A DNA stretch of 64,000 nt, from positions 1,302,001 through 1,366,000 of the forward strand of contig JASBNA010000001.1 of NCBI GenBank assembly GCA_038087015.1, written 5' to 3'. This document shows, in pieces, positions 19,786 through 30,452 of this stretch; positions within the stretch are counted from its first letter, which is position 1, and every line of letters starts with the position of its first letter. Below the pieces are notes generated by a model. It saw only the letters and a list, made by a program, of their open reading frames with translations, did no database searches and was not told the DNA's origin. The position numbers and the translations under genes were made by a program. This stretch comes from Cerrena zonata (taxonomy: Eukaryota; Basidiomycota; Agaricomycetes; Polyporales; Cerrenaceae).

Positions 19786-22439
19786 ATGACCACCGTAGAC
19801 CCCTATTCTGAAGGATGTCCTTGCGGATAGGCAGAAGACTAAGGCACTCACTCGGCGAGTCCTCTGGAAGCTTGATCTCCATGTCCTACCACCTCTGGCC
19901 TTGGTGAGTCTTTATAGTCGACCTATACAATATTTCCACCACTGAACATATTTGCGCTACAGCTCTGGCTAGCTAACTTTATCGTATGTCGACCCGCTGA
20001 GATGCCGTTACCGAAGCATTGTATTTACGTTGTTACAGGATCGGACGAACGCTGGTAATGCACGGTAAGGTCTCATATTGCGTCACTAGTCCACCTCCGC
20101 TGATTCATCGGATGTAGCATTGCTGGCCTTGAGAGGGATACACATTTGAAAGGCAATCAATTCAACATCTGCCTCGCTGTCTTTTATGTCTCGTAAGTGA
20201 CAGCGCTCACACTTTGTATCACTAACAGGACTAATGTTGTCACAGATACATCTTTGTCGAGATTCGTAAGCATTGTTTAGATCGCTACTTTCCACTGCTC
20301 ACATCCTTCACAGCTTCAAACTTGGTGTTGAAAAAGATGAAACCCAGCCGTTGGCTACCCTTCCTCGTCGCACTTTGGGGGACGGTCACAACACTGAGTG
20401 GTTTGGTGCACAATTTCTCTGGCCTTATTGCCATCCGGTTCTTCTTGGGCTTCTGTGAGGGTGGTCTACTTCCAGGAATTGTGAGTCAGTCTCTCTTTGG
20501 AAGCGTGTGGCTTTCTCATGCAATGTCATAGATGCTCTATTTGAGTACAATCTACAAGCGTCATGAACTACAACAACGGTACGTTCACTATAATCCCACT
20601 TGGCGTCTTCAATTAATTCTCACAATAGGGTTGGTATATTCTACGCATCTGCCTCGCTTTCAGGTGCATTTGGAGGTCAGTTGATGCTCTTTTATGACAA
20701 GCCAGACATTCTCACTTCGCCTTCATCATCAGGTTTATTGGCGACGGCAATTATTAAGATGGACGGCATTGGAGGGCTTGCTGGCTGGAGATGGATATTC
20801 ATCTTGGAAGGCATTGCAACTGTCCTTATTGCCCTGATGTCCGGATTATTCCTTCCAGCTGACATCCAGTCCGCCAAATTCTTTACTGAGGAGGAACGGG
20901 CATTCGCATGTGAGTCAGCCCCTGCCCAATCAACGGCCTGAAATTAATATTAACGGAACATGTGATGTTACCAGTGTATCGATTCCGCCTGGATGATTCC
21001 ATAGCATCGAGTGTGCCATTATCAGAGCCTGCCCAGAGGATCACTGCTGAGACACGCGACATCGAGAAAGAGGGCGATATCAAGATCGAGATTCAAGAAT
21101 CCCAGGCAACTGCCATTCGTCAAGATAACGAGGTCTTCGAGTGGCGAGAAGTTATCCGAGGTTCGTCCCCATGTCGGTGAATGTGTACTTCCGCGACCTT
21201 ACGTTGTTCTAGGTGCCCGCGATATTCAGGTTTGGTTAAGCGCATTGAGTTATTTGGGAATTATTGTTAGCCTGTATTCCTTCTCTCTCTTTCTGTACGC
21301 GATTTCTTTCATCTACAATGTGATGACTACTGAACTGTGTTTTCAAGCCCAACAATCGTACAAGGTAAGCTGCCATTCGGAAAGAGATGTATCTTTAGAA
21401 GCTCAAGATTTCCCAGGCCTCGGATATTCCGGTGGACAAGCTCAGCTACATACAGGTCAGTCGCATGAGAAAGATCTCAAAACATTGCTTAACTTAGTTG
21501 GTCTGTTTTTAGTTCCCCCCTATGTACCGGCCGCGGTCTTGACTGTGCTAGTCTCCATCGGTGCCGATAAGCTGAAATGGCGAGGTCCATTTATTCTTTT
21601 ATTCTTGCCACTCACTATGGTTGGTGAGTAGAGAAGTTGTATTGTTTCTATGAATAAAACTAAACCCATTGAAAGGTTATATTGTGGCAATTGTGGCAAA
21701 AGTATGTTCGTTTATGTTGAGGATATTGTACCCACTGACCACAAGTATTTTTAAAGGATAATACTACACGTTATGCCGCGGGTAAGCCTTTTCGTACCCT
21801 TGGTTGTCTTGAAATAGCCTGAACAGTCCGATCTAGTGTTCCTGATAGCGGCGGGAATGTAAGTTACAAATCTCTCTCCGATAGCTCTATATTTAGCGTA
21901 TGGAACAGTTACCCTTGTGGACCGTGCATCCTCTCGATTCTGCCGAACAACATTGCGCCCCATTACAAACGAGCTACCGCTACGGCGTTGCAACTTGCGA
22001 TTGCCAATTGCGGGTGAGTGCTGGCCATGTCCCCGACAGAAGATGCATTTAACTTGAACTATCCTCACAGAGGCTTTGTCGCAACCTTTGCATATACTTC
22101 TGGTAGGAGGTCACATTTGTCCCGATTCATTCAGTATATTAACTTGGTGAATTTAGACCAATCACCAAAATACATCCGTGGACATTCCATCGTCCTTGGA
22201 TTTGTTGTAATGGCCTGGGTTTTCACGTTCCTTAATGTGTAAGTGGTACTTGGTTCCGAAGTTGCGTCTATTCTAACATTAGATTCGGCTCCTCCAGGAT
22301 GTACTGCATATGGGAAAATCGAGCTCGGGCTCAAGGTCGCCGACAAGATAACCTTGAGAAGTACCAGGAGCTTTGGGATACTGGCAAGACTCGGGCTCCG
22401 ATAGGGGATCGTCACCCTGACTTCCGTTTCACCCTTTAG
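19786..22439 (+). CDS. MFS transporter (Dal5/TNA1-like), tandem copy 2, 5' end disrupted or unresolved
   Basis: The protein is closely related to the copy at 15.8-18.5 kb throughout (VLWKLDLHVLPPL, DRTNAGNARIAGLERD, VEIPSNLVLKKMKPSRWLP, RFFLGFCEGGLLPGI, GWRWIFILEG, VPPYVPAAVLT, SDQSPKYIRGHSI, DRHPDFRFTL). Intron positions agree with copy 1, which shows tandem duplication of an intron-containing gene. The intron after TYTS, GC-AG in copy 1, has a GT donor here. The N-terminus is a problem. ATG 19786 opens a frame that ends at TAG 19828-19830, whereas the conserved frame is one base away and opens only at 19799 after TAG 19796-19798. A one-base indel or an unseen 5' exon ending with acceptor TAG at 19798 would fix it. 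The remaining exons are intact, so the protein may be functional. Confidence 0.85.
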
Positions 22440-22763
22440 AATGACGCCACGGCTTGATGACTGACGTGATACATGTACGATTATGATCTAACTTGTACAA
22501 TACAACAGATGGGAGATGCTGTGAAATCCGCAGAATTGGTTGAGAGGTGTGGTAATACATCTGGACCGGTTCTGATATACGTACAAGCATATGGATGAGG
22601 TAGAGAGATTGTGTGGGTAGAGAGAAGCAAGAATGAAATAAGTCATCACGGTCATAGATGGGTCGTCAAATGAAAGCATCGAAAGCAAGGTAACATAGTA
22701 GATTAAACATAGAACCTACTCGGTTTATTAGCATGTCAACATCTAGTCGTAATTCATATGCAC
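22440..22763. other. Convergent intergenic region
   Basis: About 320 bases between the stops of transporter copy 2 and IQGAP. AT-rich 3' untranslated sequence for both is expected; no other feature seen. Confidence 0.6.
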
Positions 22764-25700
22764 TCACTTCTTATTTATTTGCCAAAGTAACAGGTTAAGG
22801 TTGAACTTGGCCAAGCCATTGAACAAAGGAAGAGCAGCACGGTTCTCAAACTGTGCCTGCAGTAAATCTTCCATCTTGACATCCGCGCATGCCATTCGAT
22901 TGGTTATACCCAGGGCATGGTTGAATATCTCGACTGTAAACACGCCAACCTTATTGGAGGATAGAACGATATCGATCTTGTCAAATTGCCGAGGCGAATA
23001 CTGATCGATGGACAACAGGATGCCTTTGTCATAGAAGTGTTGGGCGCTATACTTGAACGAACCAAACTGAGGGGTCTTCCCGGACTTTTGCAACTCGCGC
23101 ATGTGGAAGAACTGTTTCGTGAAGGGTAGGACAAAGCGTTTTTTCCTGTATATGGAATTTGTAAGTCATAAGAGTGGAAGAAGTCCGCATGTCATACCCT
23201 TTACCGCGTTGCATCGTGTGCATGGAGGTTTCTACGTAGTTGTTGTAGCTGTTGATTTGTTCTTCGAAGTAACGCTTGCGCTCGTCGAGATATTTCAACG
23301 CCTCCTCCATGCTTTCCTTCTCGTGTTGACGCTGAACCCTGCGCCGGTTCTTGCTACGCACATCTCCAGCAATTGCGTTGAGAATGCCTTGGTATCCATC
23401 CATACGAGATATCTTGCCCTGTTTTTCAAGCTCTAAGAGGAAGTAGATAGCATGGGCCTTGACTTCTCGGAAAGTCATGCTATACGACGATTAGAATTAT
23501 AACTATATCTCAGGTCACAAAACTTACGATTGAATATCCTCTAGTCGATACGCAGACTCCGCACCAGTCGTTGATGGCATTCGTCTCTGATGACGAAGCT
23601 GGTCCTTCTGCATCTCGTCGAGGATGGTTTCCCAAGCTGTCTCATGCTCGTCGGTGACAGGTTGCATAAGGGATTCCACGAGATCTTGTGCAGGTTGCAC
23701 GCGAAGAATAGCCAAAACCGCCCGCTTCGCTTGCACCCATAAGGCCTTTTCATCGGCAGCAGGATCTGTTCGGGCGCTCTGTGGGTATTCAAGTCCAGAA
23801 ATGTCGATCCAAACTTACCTTTCACGTGTGCAAAACGGTTTGTGAGCTGCAATTCGATAGCAGTGTCTCGGGCATCGTTCAGTTCATCGTTGTCCAGATT
23901 TGGAACTCCGTCCAGCTCTGTCAAGATAACGTGCAGTGTGTCGTTGCGAGTAGAAACCTACACTAGATTTAGTCAACTGGGAGCATTTGAAGTGTTAATA
24001 TTACTGACCAGAGAGTCAAGATGATGCGAAAGCAGACTATGCATCGAATAGACCTCGTTCGGTGTAATGAAGATAGCCTTGGGCTGGAAGGTCGCGTCCA
24101 AGAACTCATGTGCATGATATTGCGTTTCGGCGTCGGGGACATCAGCGACTGAGCAGAATAATGAGTCGAAGTTCACGTATAGTTACATCACACATACCAT
24201 TCACTAGCCAACTCGTTATCTGCTTTGTTGCTTTCTTGACGAAGTCGTTGATAGGAACATAACAAGGTGAATCCTCGCCAAATTCCTCCCCTCGAGTGAT
24301 CTGAGTTAACACGCGAGATATCTGCGACAAATTTTTGCGAACAGGGATATCAATGGTTTGAGAGACAATGTCGAAGGTTTCTGGAGTACTGTATAGAGGG
24401 AATAAGTTAGTACTATTAGGACGACATTCAATTATTGCTTGTCTCACATAATGGCCGGATTGATAAATCGATAGTAAACCAACCGCGCCAAACATACTGC
24501 GTATTCTTCTTCAGATGCACCAGGGAAACGTTCCTAAAGAGAGCAGTAGGTAAATATGAATATGAAGTAAAGGTGAGAACTCACTCGTAATGTAACTAAA
24601 GTCTCGCGAGCAAGATATCGCATTGCATAAGGCATCCGTTGCGTCGATTGCACGATTGCAGTGACGAAAGCTTCCGTCCACCATTGCAGGCGTTGCAAGT
24701 CTAGATAAATATGAATAATGCGATTCTCATAGAGTGGTGCTCGACACAAACTCACGTCTGATATACTCAGCACGAGTATCAGGATCTTGTAATGCATCAT
24801 GGAAAGATACGTCTTTCGGCCGGGTTGATGCAACACCAGATCTCATTTCTTCAATGTCCACTCGACCGCGATAAATCTATAAAGAAACTTAACAACTTGA
24901 CGACGAAGCATTAGACAGTCCTCTTACCACGCAGGGATCCACCTCCAGATCGAGGTCTTCTGACTCAACGATTTCACGAATGAGATTCTGCAAGGTGTCC
25001 TTGACATAGCCCATTTGTTTCTGACGAACATAATGGACGACAATGTTGATGTAGGTAGGATGCGCCCGAGAAACTTTGACGACCGAAGTGGCCGCGGAAA
25101 TTTCCTCGTGGATTGCAGTCTATATACGATGTTAATTTCCGTTTACAGGTAATGATGAAATATTTCATTACCTGGAAGAGTTTAAGCAACAAGTAGTCCT
25201 CTCGTCGATCGTGGCCGTAACCGAACAATGTTAGCACTACACGTTCAATGAGACGACGGTTCTTCTCCCATTCGTTTGTGGCCGCCAAGCGAGAAAAGAG
25301 ATGCGTCAAATAGTCTGGCTTCGTCTGCAGAAGATAGAAAAGTTGTTGGTAAAGCTCGAGCTTTCTCTTGGCAGCATGATCGAGTGTACTGGGTCCCGCA
25401 AATGGATCTCCGTGCGCAGCTAAAACAGAAGCTCTTGCCGCATGAACAGCAGCACCATCACCTCCATGCCTTCGCCGAACTCTGATCAATTCTTCGAAAC
25501 TCTTGACGTTCTTCACAACGAGGGCGATCTTCACATCCAAGTCGTTAACATCGTTCTCCAGAGCCTGGTTTTCTCTGATGTGCTTGACAACGTCTTGCCT
25601 GAGTCGTTCGAGCCTGATTTCCTCCTGGAAATCAGCTTCCGAATCGTCTAGTAGATGAACAAAATTCTTGATAGTTCCTACAGTGACATTCGTGCCAAGG

Positions 25701-28700
25701 GTGAGCTGACGGTACTGTTCGCGTGTCTCCTTCGCACGGAAGAGAGATTGGATCTGGACGATCTTGTCCAAGTTGGAACGGTAATATGCCATCTTAGCAC
25801 TGAATTTCCGTCTCTGCATCGCTCCTCGAAGCAGTGCCTGCAATATAGTTGCCTGGGGTTGGCTTCGTTGTAAGTAATCTCTCCATCCCTGGTACTCCCA
25901 TCGAGCCATGGCGCCGCGAATGGTTGCCTGCAAGCCGACGACGTCTGGTGCTGTGAAGTTCAGCTGCTTGACTTGTTCACAATAGCGCCTCTTGGCAAGG
26001 AAAGCACGAGCGAGGGTTTGCATACTGCCTACTGAGGTAATGATCTTGACTTCTGATAGGGCCTTGTTCATAGTCGCGTGTTGGCGTTGTGCAAGTTTAG
26101 CTCTGGCTTTGGCTTGCAGCCCAACAACAGCAGGAGTAGCTCTCCGGAGGCCACGTATCAAAATCAGCAGCCTCTTGCGAGCTAGGTATGTACGAACAGC
26201 GGCTTGAATGCGGACTACAATATCAGTAACGTTCTCTAGCTTGGCAAGCTGGTTTCGGACTCTTCTGCGGACGAGGATACCTCTGCCCTGGGCCTGTAAC
26301 GATGGGATGGTGTATTTGACACGCTGGAGCAAGCCTTGCATCCGTTGTACGCGACGTCTGACCAGGACCCCTCGAGCGTGGGCCTGGAATGGTACAATAG
26401 CTTGGCTGATCAGAGGCCGACTGAAAGATTTCGTGACCTCTGTATGGGATCTCTGAGCGATGCGAGCCCGGGCTATAGACTGGAGTTTCACCACAGACAC
26501 CTTCGCACTTCGCATCGCAGCTCTAAACTGAGCATACTTCCGGCGTTGTAATACACCTCGGGATTGCGCTTGAACTTTGACAACGTATCGTGCAGAGGCT
26601 CTGATTTTTCGAAGACGAACATGCCAGTTACTTCGGACCATGGTACCTCTAAGCTGGGCTTGGAGTGCAATGGCCCAAGGAAGTATACTAGCTCGAGCGT
26701 TGCGGTCGCTTTCTACCCGTCGTCGCAGCAGCACACCTCGAGCAGCGGCTTGGATTTTAGGTACATACCGCTCAGCAAGCTGGATGCGACCACGCTGAGT
26801 AGCTTGGGCTTTCTTTACAATGTACGCCCGGGCGATAGTTTGGGTGGCAATAATCGAACTTTCGTTCTCCAAGAGCAAACGATCTCGCCCTAGTCAGAGA
26901 ATATGTTAGATAGTAATCAAAAATTCGAGTCGTTCAACTTACTTTCTTCTTCGGTTTCCACCTCTTCTTCCGGTTCTTCGTTGATCTCCTTCGCGAGCTC
27001 CCTTCCGACATTCCCAAAGTTAGGCATTGCAACACCAGAATCCTTCAGACCCTTGTGAGTACGTTGAAGCTGGTCATCGGTGAACTCCAAATGACCAATG
27101 AGGTTTCCGATACGTTCGGCCATGCCCCTCCGAGCAAGAAGATGACTAGAAGAAATCAGAATCTATTACAGTATTAGATAGTTTCACTCACCTGAGTGCA
27201 TGTATACAATAGATGACTTTAGGGAAATTCTTCTTCTCATACAAGTCAGTGAGTTCAAAGATAAAACTCTGAGAGGGTTTTTATCACTAGGCAGTCGATA
27301 AGAATTATTAATGAACTCATACCTCTGGCAGTCCGACATGTCTGACGAAGTTGAAAAAATGATTGACATTATCTGAATGACGGAAATCGAGTTTAGGTGC
27401 CTAAAATGTTGATCATGAACATGACCATGTCGCAATCACCTGGTATTATCACATACCTCATAAATCCTCTTTACGGCGTGCTCTCCTTGGAAGACTCGAA
27501 CCAATTTGGCCAGAGCAACGCCATTCCTAAGACCCTCCTCCATTTCCACAACGCCGAAAGGAAGTTCTTCTCCGAGACATCCTTCTATCCACTGCTGTGC
27601 TTCACCAACGTGACACAGAAACTCGTAAGCTTGGATATGATTTCTTTGGACATCTGCCCATAGACCTCGTGTTGTCAGCTTGGCAGAAGGCAAGGGTGAC
27701 GAGGGAGCACTGGGTGGCTTATTACGAGAGAGTCGCAGACGACCAGGAATCCCAACTACATCATCCCCCTCCATATCTGGAACAACGAGGCCAGGATGCC
27801 GAGATTTCGTTGGTGACGGAGTTTGCCAATCGCGAACCCTTCGCTCTCGTTCTTCACGTCTCTTCTTGTGGTCCACAGAGGGTGTCGGGGGTTCCGGGGG
27901 TGGTTTTTCGTCCTCCTTGTTATCTTCTGCGGGGTCTTCTGGACCATCACCACTCGCAATCCTAGGAAGGTGTCGACCCAGTCGCCGCCCGGTGCCAAGT
28001 GAATCTCCATATAGAGATGCCTTCTTATTCATATATGAGCTCGCGTACGGTTTGGGAGACATGACCGACGACGGAGATGCTGGCGCTGCGAATGCTACAT
28101 ACTTGTCGGGAGAAAGAGACGAGCCTCGAGGCGAGCCTGCGCTAGAAGACGGCCCAGATATAATAGGTTTATCAAGTGGTGGAGGGGTCGAACGGTCTCC
28201 ATACAGCGATGTGGGGCGTCGTGATAATCCACTTAGTGCCAATCTTTCGGTAGACATGGATCGCGATGTATGAGAAGTAGCCTCAGAAATAGATGTAGAA
28301 TCAGAAGAAGTTGACGATCCAGTAGATACAGGGTTAATGCTGTTTAACGTGTTTGAACGACGGGTTCGTATTGTCGCCAGGCGATCAGGAAAATCATCCT
28401 TGGATGTTCCTTCAAATTGAGATTGCAGACGTTTAACTGGAGATGAACTAGAGGATGAAGACGAAGACAGTGACGAGAGAGGAAGATGAATACGATTGGT
28501 CGTTGCAGAACTAGAGAATGATGATGTCATTGATTCTGGGCTTACTACGGAAACACCAGTAGAATTTGGTGACAACGGGGATGCAATAATTGGAGCAGGC
28601 ATCGTCTGCCGCTTGAGTGCAGTGGGAGTCACATATGTCCTGTCCATAGCACTCTCTGTTCTCCTTCGTGGTGTATTCAAAACATCATCCAGATGTGAAT

Positions 28701-29055
28701 CCTTGGTTGGAGAAGGTGAGGAAGTCCGGTATGAGGAGGTATCGCGATTAGTTATGATATCAGTTGAAGGAGTATTGTGGGTATCCAAGGACTCAGCCCG
28801 AGCACGATCTTCCCATTTCCCCCGTACAGCGTCCAAACTTGCACCCACACGATGCGTCGGAGCCCATCTACGAGTAGCAGTGTTGCCAGTGGGTGAAGCT
28901 AAGATTCCCTTGGCAAGCTGCGAGTTGGATCGTGATAAGGAGCCACCTCCGCGGGAGGTGGTACGCTCAAGTAGACGTGTTTGATATGCGAAAGGTTCAA
29001 CAGACGACGATCCTCCCGTTTTCTGACCGTTAGAGAGAGAGTTGTTGCGATCCAT
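22764..29055 (-). CDS. IQGAP-family scaffold (Rng2/IQG1-like)
   Basis: Reading from 29055: an unusually long Ser/Thr/Pro-rich region (about 430 residues, with SPTKSRHPGL near its end), then a calponin-homology actin-binding domain (LWADVQRNHIQAYEFLCHVG, GLRNGVALAKLVRVFQ, and after introns APKLDFRHSDNVNHFFNFV and YEKKNFPKVIYCIHAL). A central block with 13 IQ motifs follows (for example VPKIQAAARGVLLRRR, VVRIQAAVRTYLARKR, VGSMQTLARAFLAKRRY), binding calmodulin or myosin light chains. Next is a RasGAP-related domain (RRLIERVVLTLFGYGHDRREDYLLLKLFQ, later LARLVYYRFINPAI and SPETFDIVSQTIDIP) and a RasGAP-C-terminal domain (HLREVKAHAI-like segment TFREVKAHAIYFLLELEKQG, GSFKYSAQHFYDKGIL). In yeasts such proteins organise the actomyosin ring; the GAP-like domain binds Cdc42/Rac without catalysis. 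About fourteen introns. The gene is intact. Confidence 0.93.
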
Positions 29056-30398
29056 GGGGAGGATTTCGGAGGTCGTTAGTCGTGATCGGTTATAGAGAAA
29101 TGAGCATGCAATTGAGATTGAGAGATCGAAAGGTTGTTAAAGATAGCCCAGAAGTTCTGGGCGTAAGTTCAGGTCGTCGTCGTTAGATTAAAAGAGCGAA
29201 TACAGCAGCCTCGAAGGAGCAGAAGGGAGAGCAGTGCGCGTCGGCCACCCTCAGTCAATTGCAACACATTTAGACGCCGTTTCAAAGCGCTAATCTGAAT
29301 TGTCAAGCTCTCCTTTCGAGGCGGTCCGGACACACAATCATTATTGCAGTCGGAATGGAATGGAATGTTTATACATATATGCACCCATGCATGTTACTAT
29401 AACTACGGCAAGTTTATCTCAAGCGAGAATATACTTCCTCCTATTTCCCACTGTATATTCTAGTTGTGTATTCATGGCATTCAGATGATGTTTGTGGTAA
29501 CCAATTAATTCAACCGACCAACCAACCAACATTAAAGGTGGTGTGAAGTTCTTCATACCCCAAATAGGGACCTGAGACTTGAACATTGAATGGAGGAGTG
29601 GATGACTTACGTTCGAGCCTTCCCGGCCCCTGATGCATCTGGGAGTTTCTTGCTGGACAGATACCAAGTCTAGATACCTGTTATTGACCATGTGCAAGTC
29701 CAGAACCTTATGCGCTAGAGCGAGAAGTGTGGTGGTTCATGCCTTCGACCTTTTGACATAAGCAGTAGATAATTACCCTAGAACATAGAAGGATTTTTTG
29801 GTACAGATGTTGTTAACAGAGAATGTCAGACTTCCTGCCCGAGTTATTTTCCTAACAATATTTTGGACATTACCTATGTCACGAATCATAGCGCTATCAT
29901 TCAACGTGGATAAGTTGGAAGGCATCGAGCTGTAGCCGGGTACTTTGGTCAGAGAAACCTTATATAAGACAGAATTAGTTTCACCCCAATGGACCATTGC
30001 GTCCCGATCTAGTGGTGTGTGCCAGCGGTGTGGCGGCTTAGGAACAGCATGACAGCACCCGAGGTGCGTAATCTCATGCCATGGAGGTCATAAGTAGGTA
30101 CTGTGAGGGTCAGTCAGAACTCTGTTCAGCAGACGAACGAACCCGATGCCAACGTTACCGTCACATATCGCGTACTAAATCCGCTTGCCACAAACGGCGA
30201 AAAGAGAGGCAGATTGTGCCTCACATTCCTGCATTAATACTCAGTAGTTCCCAGCACTCAATAATACTTACATGCTTATTACATTCAGGTTCAGGAGCAA
30301 GACTCTCAATCGGCGCCGTCGCAGTCAAACATGAAGCAGAGTCAGTGCGACGTTAGTGAGTTGATTTAATTCAAGCTCCGCGATTATGTTCTTGTTAG
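29056..30398. other. Divergent promoter region between IQGAP and GCP3
   Basis: About 1.34 kb with no supported gene. The open frame at plus 30081-30356 lacks domains. A small run of CCAAC repeats lies near 29515-29530. Repeated T/C tracts occur near 29060-29160, which may be IQGAP 5' UTR. Confidence 0.45.
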
Positions 30399-30430
30399 AC
30401 GCGTAACGCGTTCATATTGATTCAACGCGT
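30399..30430. promoter_or_regulatory. Three ACGCGT boxes (MCB-like)
   Basis: ACGCGT occurs at 30399-30404, 30406-30411 and 30425-30430, that is three copies in 32 bases, ending 22 bases before the GCP3 start codon. ACGCGT is the MluI cell-cycle box bound by MBF-type (Mbp1/Res) regulators of G1/S genes in ascomycete yeasts. The palindromic motif reads the same on both strands. Function here is inference. Confidence 0.6.
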
Positions 30431-30452
30431 TTAGAAAGCGGCGCGTTCCACA

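Noticed and set aside
28496..28984. Plus-strand open frame of 162 codons
   Set aside because: It is antisense to the Ser-rich N-terminus of IQGAP and has no domain.
29515..29531. CCAAC repeat tract
   Set aside because: Only about four units; too short to count as a meaningful satellite or regulatory array.
30081..30356. Plus-strand frame of 91 codons upstream of GCP3
   Set aside because: No motif, and its sequence character is like the surrounding intergenic DNA.
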